This document shows, piece after piece, positions 1-6,789 of a stretch of DNA of 19,747 nt. The notes below the pieces were generated by a model. That model did no database searches. It saw only the letters and a program-made list of their open reading frames with translations, and was not told where the DNA came from. Each line of letters starts with the position of its first letter. Position 1 is the first letter of the stretch. The translations under genes were made by a program, and so were the position numbers. The DNA is from CAYQVO01 sp964421085 (lineage in GTDB: Bacteria; Bdellovibrionota_C; UBA2361; CAYQVO01). The stretch lies in the NCBI GenBank assembly GCA_964421085.1, contig CAYQVO010000051.1, positions 1-19,747 on the forward strand. The letters are read 5' to 3'.

Positions 1-8
1 GGCCAACT

Positions 9-350
9 TCACATTTTTTCGGAAATTATAGTACCCTTGATCAGAGCTTCCTTAGGGCGGCTTTCGATTATTTTGACGTCGAGGACCACCCCTCGCGGGA
101 TAAGCACCTCGTAATTGATCTGTCCCAATAGTTCCGTAAGACCTCTCCAATCAAGAGACGGCGAAGTCACTTTTGGGGAAAAATCGGGATCGACTGCACG
201 CGCCTTGTCGAGGATGGCGGCGCGAGGGATGGATATTTCCATGGAAATGCCTGCGGCGATCGAAACCAGATCGTGAGCAAGCTGCAAGGCGCTCGGCATC
301 GAAGAAAGATGTGCGGCGGAGAAATCGGCTTCGGTATAGGTATTGAGCAT
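9..350 (-). CDS. Small hypothetical protein of two tandem units
   Basis: I do not recognise this 113-residue protein, but its structure argues that it is real. Residues about 8-53 and 55-97 are two diverged copies of one unit: both begin with a DFS motif followed by Ser/Pro-rich residues and a leucine-rich helix, and both end in an I-x-x-E-x-x-IPR-x-x-x-LD pattern (SMEISIPRAAILD at 36-48, NYEVLIPRGVVLD at 79-91). The frame stays open upstream to base 707, but that extension is rich in Arg, Ser and Pro and reads like non-coding sequence. I therefore start at the ATG at 350, which sits just before the first unit. No good Shine-Dalgarno precedes it. There is no signal peptide or membrane segment. 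It is divergent from the gene at 708. Function is unknown. Confidence 0.55.
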   Translation of the reverse strand: MLNTYTEADFSAAHLSSMPSALQLAHDLVSIAAGISMEISIPRAAILDKARAVDPDFSPKVTSPSLDWRGLTELLGQINYEVLIPRGVVLDVKIIESRPKEALIKGTIISEKM

Positions 351-707
351 AGTAACTGTTATGCGGGGTTGAGATGATTTGTGCTGTGGCGTTTTTTGGT
401 CGCATTGATTGCTGCCGAGAGCACCAACGAAGGACCGGAAATGCTGAGAAATCAAGGGAGAACACGGTATTCGGGCGGCCTCCTCCGCTCTCGATGGTAA
501 GCGATGGGAGTGCTGCGGCGTCTCAGCCTTTCCCGGAGTGCGCAGCTCCGCCGTCATAAAGAGGAGGCTTCGCATCTTCGGAAACGCCGGTAATCTTCCC
601 GGAAATCCATGCCAGAGACGCATGTCACTGCCCCGGCAGATTGGACTAAGGCTCCTGACGGGGTCCACAGATATTCTTGACGAGAAACGTTTTCTCGGGA
701 AGTTCAC
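351..707. other. Divergent intergenic stretch, no gene seen
   Basis: This 357-base region separates the minus-strand gene ending its 5' side at 350 from the plus-strand gene starting at 708. Both strands carry short open frames, but their translations are low-complexity (Arg/Ser/Pro) and match nothing I know. It presumably holds the two divergent promoters, but I see no convincing -35/-10 pair. Confidence 0.4.
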
Positions 708-1211
708 GTGACTATCACGATTGAAGACAAACGAGAAAAAGGCACTGAGAGTCGAGATGCAGCCCTCGATGAACTCGAAGTGTCAACGCCCCGCGCTTCG
801 GATAGTGCGAAGGATGACGAGAAGGGAGTCGGCCGCAGCCGCAAGGAGAAGCTCACCCTCGATAAAGGAAAATCCTGGATCAAGGCCTACAATAAGAGAC
901 ATCCGGGGAAGTGGCCGAGCTGCAACTCGAAGGAGAAAGTGCTTGACGAGCAGGGGCAGGATACGGGTGAAACTTGGCGGAGGATAGATGACGTGTTGAG
1001 GCAACGCGGTCAGGGATTAACCGACGTTCCTGAGAAGTATTCGTTGAGCCAGCTTGTGGATCAGGTATCAGGAAGACCGCCTCGAGGGGGCTCTCGTTCT
1101 GTCAACCTCGATTACCCGACATTTGAAGAGCTGGAAGTCGAATATTCCGCGGAAAAACAGGCCGAGTCGCTTCGTGTCATGATAGCAGATGGTGAATTTC
1201 CCTGTGAGTGA
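708..1211 (+). CDS. Hypothetical protein with GKWP/GETW-type domain
   Basis: This is a 167-residue soluble protein starting at GTG, with GGGAAG upstream as a plausible Shine-Dalgarno. Residues 1-50 are highly charged and probably disordered. Residues about 52-120 show a pattern I recognise from uncharacterised bacterial proteins: a helix (SWIKAYNKRHPGKWP at 56-70), then TGETW at 86-90, RIDDVLRQ, a G-x-GL turn and SLSQLVDQV at 112-120. The usual form is GxWP...GETW...ID..LR.G.RGL...SL..LL. The role of that domain is unknown to me; basic residues and context could suit DNA binding, but that is only inference. The C-terminal tail (GEFPCE and stop) is encoded by the start of the 178-bp repeat, so the present end of the protein may have been set by that element. 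Confidence 0.65.
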   Translation: MTITIEDKREKGTESRDAALDELEVSTPRASDSAKDDEKGVGRSRKEKLTLDKGKSWIKAYNKRHPGKWPSCNSKEKVLDEQGQDTGETWRRIDDVLRQRGQGLTDVPEKYSLSQLVDQVSGRPPRGGSRSVNLDYPTFEELEVEYSAEKQAESLRVMIADGEFPCE

Positions 1212-1368
1212 ATCAATAAAATATTCCAGGCCCCATACTGCTTCTGCGCGCCAGGCGACTTATCACTTTTGTGTGAGGTTTATGGTCTCCAGCCCTCATC
1301 TGAAAATAACAGCAGAGTAAATGACACTATGCTTATTTTGATGGAAATCCTTCGATTAGCTAATATGA
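1191..1368 (+). repeat. 178-bp direct repeat, copy 1
   Basis: Bases 1191-1368 match 2397-2574 over 178 bases with three differences that I count by eye (G/A at 1210, and two near 1341-1343). The left edge is sharp: identity starts at GGTGAATTTCCCTGTGAG, and the preceding bases differ in every copy. The left end supplies the last six codons and stop of the gene at 708. The repeat has no obvious internal hairpin or target-site duplication. Confidence 0.9.
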
Positions 1369-1640
1369 TTCCTGCCTGTGACAAATCAATGAATTGGCCA
1401 TGAAGGGAATAATGACATTCCGTGGTTGCTTGCGCCCTTTGGTACAGGGAAATTCCTCAATTGAAGGTGACTCCCCTGAAAATCCACCGGAAGTTTTTCA
1501 GCATTCCTGGCCTGAAGGAGCGCGGAATACTCGTCGATTTAGAGGGATCCTGCCCATTCAGAGTAACTTGCCGCATGCAGAACCACTTAGTAGACTGAAG
1601 GCCATACGAACTTCGTCGGCTTCCAATCTCAGGAGGTGTC
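1212..1640. other. Intergenic region, mostly repeat copy 1
   Basis: This stretch contains the bulk of repeat copy 1 (to 1368) and then about 270 bases of unique sequence leading to the secreted-protein gene. Short open frames cross it on both strands, but none has a ribosome binding site or recognisable protein. A possible promoter is listed separately at 1568-1596. Confidence 0.5.
1568..1596 (+). promoter_or_regulatory. Possible sigma70-type promoter
   Basis: TTGCCG at 1568-1573 and TAGACT at 1591-1596 are separated by 17 bases, each matching the consensus at four of six positions. This would start transcription near 1603 and give a leader of about 38 bases before the strong Shine-Dalgarno AGGAGG of the gene at 1641. 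It is a by-eye match only. Confidence 0.3.
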
Positions 1641-2303
1641 ATGGCCCGCATCGTTACCTTGATTTTATTCCTTATTGCATGCGCGTTAACTGCCGAGGCT
1701 GAAGAGCAATGCCGCAGGGTGCAGCTCACCGGCACTGTTAAGACCATTCCTGTGCCGAAACCCGGCTTCCGAGGCACTTCAAACGGCCCTGAAGGAAAAT
1801 TCAGGATAGAGCTGCTTTTTGCTGAAAATGGCGGCGAGCCTATCAGCCAGAAAAATTTTGTAGAACTGGATAAAATAAAGAGTTACTCATTCGGCGGGGC
1901 GAAGGAATGTTCTGTTACACTACCGGAAAGTTCACATACACCCCGGACTTTTGCGGTTTCTGCAACCCTGACTCCCGATAACGTGGTGAGCCAATACGGA
2001 TCAGATCCACGAGAGTATGTTTCCGATCAGCTTGATCTGAAGGTAAACCAGCTTCCACCGACTTTGCCTGTTAAATTCACCATTCAATGCGAGGGGGGCC
2101 GCCCCGGCGAGCTTTCTGACTTTGGCGTGACATACAACCAGCTCCTGATGCCATTTTTGACACGCTCGTATATCATTGATATCAAGCTCAACAAGATCGG
2201 CGACAAGAGCAGTCCGTACACGATAGATATTCCGGGCGGTTTTCAGGCAACAGTCGAATGGGATCAGCTTGAGACTATGGTGCCTTGCCGGAATTTTCAG
2301 TAA
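1641..2303 (+). CDS. Secreted hypothetical protein
   Basis: This 220-residue protein has a clear Sec signal peptide: MAR, then a hydrophobic core VTLILFLIACALT, then an A-x-A type site near residue 20 (TAEA). The mature part carries four cysteines (the CRR near 24, ECSV, IQCEG and VPCRN near the C-terminus), which could form two disulfides in the periplasm or outside the cell. The sequence looks beta-rich, with no membrane segment after the signal. The start is well fixed by AGGAGGTGTC directly before ATG. I do not recognise the family. The gene stands alone between the two 178-bp repeats, so it could have arrived, or been duplicated, as a cassette-like unit. Confidence 0.75.
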   Translation: MARIVTLILFLIACALTAEAEEQCRRVQLTGTVKTIPVPKPGFRGTSNGPEGKFRIELLFAENGGEPISQKNFVELDKIKSYSFGGAKECSVTLPESSHTPRTFAVSATLTPDNVVSQYGSDPREYVSDQLDLKVNQLPPTLPVKFTIQCEGGRPGELSDFGVTYNQLLMPFLTRSYIIDIKLNKIGDKSSPYTIDIPGGFQATVEWDQLETMVPCRNFQ

Positions 2304-2396
2304 ATTGGGCCTTTTTAGGCCCGGATCTTGGCCGGATTCATCACAGATCTGTGCGAGGGGAGTGGAATGTGGGGCGCCTGTTTCCTCGCCGACAAC

Positions 2397-2574
2397 GGTG
2401 AATTTCCCTGTGAGTAAATCAATAAAATATTCCAGGCCCCATACTGCTTCTGCGCGCCAGGCGACTTATCACTTTTGTGTGAGGTTTATGGTCTCCAGCC
2501 CTCATCTGAAAATAACAGCAGAGTAAATGACACTATGCTTATTTTGATTGTAATCCTTCGATTAGCTAATATGA
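2397..2574 (+). repeat. 178-bp direct repeat, copy 2
   Basis: This is the second copy of the element at 1191-1368, in the same orientation, offset by 1206 bases. It begins about 93 bases after the stop of the secreted-protein gene, and its right edge covers the stop codon (2562-2564) of the minus-strand gene that follows. Its first 32 bases are identical to the short copy at 19663-19694. One frame is open through the repeat for about 40 codons, but without a start or ribosome binding site. Confidence 0.9.
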
Positions 2575-4769
2575 CTTCCTTCTTTGCCCTGGACAGACGG
2601 TCTGTAAGAATTCACGATTGCGTTGAATACTTTTCTTATGGAGTTTGTCCTCCTTCCCCGGAAGTTTCTTGCATTGACACTTTTCACGGAACCTCTGCTT
2701 CCGGCTCCGCAATCAGCAAGGAAATAGATCTTCTTCTTCTTGCCCAGGCGGGGAATTTTCCGTGATGTGCCTTTCATCCTCTGGCCGCTTACGCTGTGCA
2801 ACAATGTTCCTGACGCAACAAGCCCGTCCTGATTCTTTGCCGTAATGCTCGCAAAAAGCCGCATAATCGAACACCCCGTTCCGGAAGCAGACACTTTCAG
2901 CTTACTTCTCGAAATCTTAAGGGTTAATCTGGCTTTAGCCGTCCCATCACCTCCAGAGCCGGGCTGAAGGCCGTCACTGAGCTGAATCGGGGAGCCTTCC
3001 TCAAAAGGAGGAGAAAAGGAAGGTGTGAGATTAACGAGTCCTTTCGAAACCGTCGCGGTATGAACCGTAGAGTTACCGCCGGTATCATAAGCCGTAACTC
3101 TCAAGGTGTAAGACCCCACAAGCCATCTGGATACATCGATAGATCGATCAAAACCGGCATTGCTTGCATAGGGATACTGCGGATACGCATCCCTTGCGCG
3201 AGCATCAAAACTGCCGGGCTGAAATGAATCAATCAGATATCCGTCAAGGTGCACCTCAATATATGCAATCCTGATGTTGTCCAGAGCGTACCCAGCTACC
3301 TGCAATGTTTCATTGAACCGGTGGCCGCTCAAAGGCGCATCTATGTTCAGCACGGGCACTGAACTGTCCTGAGCTTTTGCGTGTGACACTACAACCGGCC
3401 CCTCCGATACTGAAGTGTTCTCCCCCGCCACGGTGTATATGTAATACTTTCCTTCTGCGAGAGCAGAAGTATCCCAGAGCAGCACATCAGATCTGCGGCC
3501 CGCCGGAAGTGTTCCAATCGTAATTCTGGATCCGCCGACCTTCTGGTATTGCACATCAACTGATGCCGCTCTGTTCCCTCCAATCACTATTGCGAATTGA
3601 GTATTTGATTCATGGTCGGCAGCAAGCCGGAAGTCGGAAAGACGATAGGTATTCGGAGTAGTCTCTTCAAGCGGATCAAACCTCAGGAGCTGGAGCCCGG
3701 TCCCGTTTGAGTTGTTCCTCCATGGATGCGCTGCTCCCGCGCCAAGAGCCGGTTCCAGAGCAACGGTATCCATTCTGTGACAGTACCGGTCCTCGCCGGT
3801 AATTCTATTTAGCGTGTCGTCAGTCGTATAATATTTCGAGTCCCGCTGCCAGATCAGCCGGGAGACAGAATGATAAGTGGTAAGAGGCCGATCGATGTCG
3901 AGGGTATAGCACGCGATTTTGTAGCGGCTTGCATCAATCGGAAACCTGGTTCCCGAATATGTAAGTCCAACAATGGGAACGCCGGTGTTATTTACAGCCT
4001 GAAGGAAGTCCTGCTTTCTCGGAGTTCCTCCACTATCTGTAAATGTATTGGAAGGATAAATAGAGGCTGAAGAATGGCCTGCGAGATACTCCGCATCTGA
4101 TGCCGAATCAAAATTCGCGGGATTCCCCCGCACCGCCGCATAATGATCTTCTCCACCTTCCCGATCCGGTTGAAGTACTGGAGCCGTATTTAAGTCAGGA
4201 CTGACGCAACCGGCAGGAGTGACATAAATATAGTCCACCCTGATAACTGCCCCCGTGATTCCCGCGATGGGATCAACCCGGAGACTGTAGTTGGAACCGC
4301 TTGCCCAATTGCCTGTATTAAGATTAACGGTATAAGTGTTCCATCCCGGGGATGTTGCAACCCGGGAGGACCATCCCTGAGTATTGTCGGACTTGTTCCA
4401 GAAAACCTGCAGGGAACTTGCCTGATCGGTGTACATCCTTATTATGAGCCTGGAGTACCTGGACGGATCAATGGGATGAACATTTCCATACCTCGTTGTC
4501 GCATCTGCTATTGAACCGGGAACGGCTCGGGTCAGAAGTGAAAACCACGAATCAGACCCGGTTGTAGAAGTTGAAAAAATGCCGTTCTCAAATACAAAGG
4601 CTGAAAGCTGACTTCTTTCAAATATAGGAAAGCTGTCGTTTATGTCCTCCGGGCTGCTCATGTCGAGAGTATTTCCCCATTCAGAGGTGAAATAGTCCGG
4701 GCAGGCAGCAGCCGAAGAAACTGATAACAGGCCGAATATGAAGCAGGATAATAGGAATATTTTTCTCAT
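2562..4769 (-). CDS. Large secreted beta-sandwich/Ig-like protein
   Basis: This is a 735-residue exported protein from the ATG at 4769; a TTG three codons upstream is a weaker alternative. The signal peptide MRKIFLLSCFIFGLLSVSSAAA is textbook. Residues about 75-190 look like a carbohydrate-binding-type beta-sandwich (RYSRLIIRMYTDQASSLQVFW, then aromatic-rich strands and DYIYVTP). A middle region rich in Trp, Tyr and Arg follows. Near residue 490-600 is a bacterial Ig-like domain with the phrases VAGYALDNIRIAYIEVHLDG and GSYTLRVTAYDTGGNS. The tail is basic (GKKKKIYF and Arg-rich), not an anchor motif I know. No catalytic motif is visible, so I call it a surface or secreted adhesin-like or glycan-binding protein by inference. 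Its stop codon lies in repeat copy 2. Confidence 0.75.
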   Translation of the reverse strand: MRKIFLLSCFIFGLLSVSSAAACPDYFTSEWGNTLDMSSPEDINDSFPIFERSQLSAFVFENGIFSTSTTGSDSWFSLLTRAVPGSIADATTRYGNVHPIDPSRYSRLIIRMYTDQASSLQVFWNKSDNTQGWSSRVATSPGWNTYTVNLNTGNWASGSNYSLRVDPIAGITGAVIRVDYIYVTPAGCVSPDLNTAPVLQPDREGGEDHYAAVRGNPANFDSASDAEYLAGHSSASIYPSNTFTDSGGTPRKQDFLQAVNNTGVPIVGLTYSGTRFPIDASRYKIACYTLDIDRPLTTYHSVSRLIWQRDSKYYTTDDTLNRITGEDRYCHRMDTVALEPALGAGAAHPWRNNSNGTGLQLLRFDPLEETTPNTYRLSDFRLAADHESNTQFAIVIGGNRAASVDVQYQKVGGSRITIGTLPAGRRSDVLLWDTSALAEGKYYIYTVAGENTSVSEGPVVVSHAKAQDSSVPVLNIDAPLSGHRFNETLQVAGYALDNIRIAYIEVHLDGYLIDSFQPGSFDARARDAYPQYPYASNAGFDRSIDVSRWLVGSYTLRVTAYDTGGNSTVHTATVSKGLVNLTPSFSPPFEEGSPIQLSDGLQPGSGGDGTAKARLTLKISRSKLKVSASGTGCSIMRLFASITAKNQDGLVASGTLLHSVSGQRMKGTSRKIPRLGKKKKIYFLADCGAGSRGSVKSVNARNFRGRRTNSIRKVFNAIVNSYRPSVQGKEGSHIS

Positions 4770-4896
4770 AAGGCTCAATACTATAATGAAACCGGCAGAT
4801 AAACAGATAGAAAAAACGTCCTGCCTGCGTCAGAAATAACATGAGGAATACGGTCCGTTATCTATTCTTCATGGCGCAGCAGGAATTCATCCCGCT

Positions 4897-5343
4897 TTAA
4901 ACCTCTATACTGACTGTCACCTGCGCCGCCGGGAACCGATCAGCTTCAGGCGGCGGACGGATGCCGTGCCGACATTCCCATTCGTGTCTACAATCCCGCA
5001 CATAAAGTGCAAAGCGGCGTCCGATTTTCAGGCGGGCCGCACGAGGAAGATTCCGGATCGGCGTAGCTCCCGAAACGCACGGGGCCCATCTCCGTCGATC
5101 GATCGAGCACTTCGGGGCGACGAGTTCGTTATCATAGAACCTTATAATCTGCGTGCGTCTCACCAACTTCCCTTTTTTCGGCATTATGATGGGCAGGATT
5201 GGCGGTTGAATATCCACCGGTGTTGGTGCGGGAAGCGTCGGACTTGAGAGCTGTAGAGGTCGGCGCACGCTGACGGGAGGGTGTGTGCAAGCCATCTGCG
5301 GCCGCAAATCATTGATTCTCCCCTTTCCAAAGCGCAACAACAC
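4897..5343 (-). CDS. Doubtful proline-rich ORF with Ig-like trace
   Basis: This 148-codon frame opens with GTG inside a hairpin just after the methyltransferase stop and has no Shine-Dalgarno. The first 60 residues are proline-rich linker-like sequence. Residues about 68-115 (APKCSIDRRRWAPC followed by an RNLPRAARLKIG stretch and LYVRD) recall the bacterial Ig-like pattern ECSLDGGxWxxC...LxxGxHTFxVRAxDxAGN, with many of the expected glycines replaced by arginine. It may be a decaying fragment of a surface protein related to the 735-residue neighbour, or a chance frame. There is no signal peptide. Confidence 0.35.
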   Translation of the reverse strand: MLLRFGKGRINDLRPQMACTHPPVSVRRPLQLSSPTLPAPTPVDIQPPILPIIMPKKGKLVRRTQIIRFYDNELVAPKCSIDRRRWAPCVSGATPIRNLPRAARLKIGRRFALYVRDCRHEWECRHGIRPPPEADRFPAAQVTVSIEV

Positions 5344-5367
5344 TTAGCGCACTGCGACGGCGCTAAG
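5343..5367 (-). terminator. Hairpin at the methyltransferase stop codon
   Basis: CTTAGCGC at 5343-5350 and GCGCTAAG at 5360-5367 form a perfect 8-bp stem with a 9-base loop. The methyltransferase stop TAG (5365-5363) sits in the first arm on the minus strand. The following minus-strand sequence GTGTTGTTG is only moderately T-rich, so termination is plausible but not certain. Confidence 0.45.
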
Positions 5368-6067
5368 CCTGGCTGAAAGGCCTTTTCGCATAGAGGGAAT
5401 CATCCTCCGATCGTGACGGGAAACGACAAAGGTTGCGCGGGTAAAAGACAGAAGAACAATTCAAGTAACCGCCGTAAGGATGGAGCACACGTTCAATTCC
5501 AACAGCCCACTCCCCGAGATACTCGTCATATTCCCAGTCTGCCGGGAATCCGAGAAAACCCCGCACTACGAAGCTATCCATACCAGCCATAAGGATACTT
5601 ACGCTGTCAGAACCGAGCGCCTGCAGGCAGTGCAATCCGTCATCGCAGACGATGCTTGCGGGAATCATTGTTCCCGATTTCGATTTCTGATGGAGTTCAA
5701 GAGCGTCAAACAAATCGCCCGCAAAACGGGGCTCTACTGCTATATATGCCGAAGCACCTGCTGCTTCGGCAAACTTGAGTCCCCAATCCTGGACCCCGGC
5801 GCCAATATCGACCAGCACCTGGCCGCACATGGAATCCTTGACGGCCTGTTGGAACGGACCATTGCACTGCGTAATAGATCGCCAGAGCGAGTCAGCAAAA
5901 GTTGTCTGCAAGCTACCGCCGAATCCAGTCCGATGCCATCCACACTGAGCGTTCGACGGGTCCGGGTAGCACGAGAGTGCATCCAGGATATCACCCGGCG
6001 AGACTATTCGAGGGGAATGCACAGGAACGCTCAGGGAAGGGTCATTTGAATCGAGAACAAGCGACAC
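5363..6067 (-). CDS. Class I SAM-dependent methyltransferase-like protein
   Basis: This 234-residue protein carries a Rossmann methyltransferase motif I at residues 84-91 (VLVDIGAG), followed by a helix and, about 20 residues later, the acidic end of strand two (YIAVEP, Glu112), which in this fold binds the SAM ribose. Later strands (SIVCDDG, SVSILMAG) fit the same fold. The substrate cannot be deduced. The start is GTG at 6067; a G-rich GGGGGAG lies about 12 bases upstream, somewhat far, and an in-frame TAG closes the frame four codons further up. It stands between the hairpin at its 3' end and a terminator-like hairpin upstream at 6156-6181, so it is probably transcribed alone. Confidence 0.65.
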   Translation of the reverse strand: MSLVLDSNDPSLSVPVHSPRIVSPGDILDALSCYPDPSNAQCGWHRTGFGGSLQTTFADSLWRSITQCNGPFQQAVKDSMCGQVLVDIGAGVQDWGLKFAEAAGASAYIAVEPRFAGDLFDALELHQKSKSGTMIPASIVCDDGLHCLQALGSDSVSILMAGMDSFVVRGFLGFPADWEYDEYLGEWAVGIERVLHPYGGYLNCSSVFYPRNLCRFPSRSEDDSLYAKRPFSQA

Positions 6068-6114
6068 ATATTCATTCTACTCCCCCCCAAGGACCAGTCA
6101 AACTGCAGTCATCC

Positions 6115-6762
6115 CTATTTCTGATCAGAATCTGCTTTCTCCTTCAGGGAATCAGAAAAGCGGGGCTTTCGCCCCGCTTTTCTAAACTTCTTATTGAGAG
6201 CAGCCGGGCGGGAAGATCGCCGGGGGGCAGTGTGAAGAGCTGCAACCATTCCGGTGCATGCGGTCGTTTGAGTCTCTTCCCGCACGTATTCACTCCAGGC
6301 TCCCCGGGAGGCGGCGTAGAGGTGAGATAAAAGTTTCCTCATAAACCTGAAGCAGCAGCGAAGTCTTTTCCGTGGACCAGATCTGGACCAACGGGGACAA
6401 AAAGTCTCGGTAAGTGTCAACAAGCTGCAACAGGCAATGAGGCTCACTAGTGATGCAAGCATGCAGGAAACTCTCGGCCACATTCAATGCATGGAGGGAA
6501 ATGCGATGTTCGGAACTATTCTCAGAAGGTCGGGGAAGGGGCCGAAATACGCATACATCTTTCCATTTACATGGAAGCCTTCCCAGTTAATGGCGGCTTC
6601 ATCCGCTTCGGCATTTCCCTCGATCAGATGAGAGCCTATGGAGTCGTATGCTTCATTTCGCACCTCGTTGCCCAGGGGACGCCATGTCCAGTATGTGACG
6701 AAACCGGCATGAACAATGATCACTATTAAAAAAGCCGCGAATATGCCTGCTCTGTTTCTCAT
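6115..6762 (-). pseudogene. Membrane protein fragment split by in-frame TGA
   Basis: The frame from ATG 6762 encodes an N-terminal membrane segment (AGIFAAFLIVIIVHAGFVTYW), then a stretch ending VNGKMYAYFGPFPDLLRIVP, a phrase I associate with large polytopic membrane proteins of 500-600 residues. A TGA at 6486-6484 interrupts it, and the same frame resumes directly with MWPRVSCMLASLVSLIACCSLL, a second hydrophobic segment of the kind expected there. Beyond about 6420 the reading degenerates; another frame gives LLLQVYEET, so a frameshift is likely. The rest of the gene is gone before the hairpin at 6156. It starts 27 bases after the isocitrate dehydrogenase remnant on the same strand, suggesting a former operon. 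The family assignment is tentative. Confidence 0.6.
6156..6181 (-). terminator. Strong GC hairpin, bidirectional terminator
   Basis: AAAAGCGGGGC at 6156-6166 pairs perfectly with GCCCCGCTTTT at 6171-6181 across a TTTC loop. The A and T runs on each side make it look like a rho-independent terminator on either strand. By position it ends the former icd/membrane-protein transcription unit before the methyltransferase gene. Confidence 0.75.
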
Positions 6763-6789
6763 ACGGCAACACCAAAATGGCGGACTGAA

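Noticed and set aside
705..710. CACGTG palindrome giving GTG starts on both strands
   Set aside because: The minus-strand frame from 707 is not protein-like until base 350, so the symmetry is most likely accidental.
2307..2322. GGGCC/GGCCC hairpin after the secreted-protein gene as a terminator
   Set aside because: The stem is only 5 bp and no T-run follows, so it is too weak to call.
2269..2526. Open frame through repeat copy 2
   Set aside because: Its start overlaps the end of the secreted-protein gene, it has no ribosome binding site, and the short copy at 19663 leaves the shared reading after ten codons.
1191..2574. Integron attC sites
   Set aside because: I found no GTTRRRY/RYYYAAC pairs or imperfect palindrome in the repeats, and no integrase is in the window.
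6290..6487. YidD-like phrase YRDFLSPL in a minus-strand frame
   Set aside because: The cysteine motif and the HPFHPGG end of YidD are absent, and the neighbouring frame continues the membrane-protein remnant.
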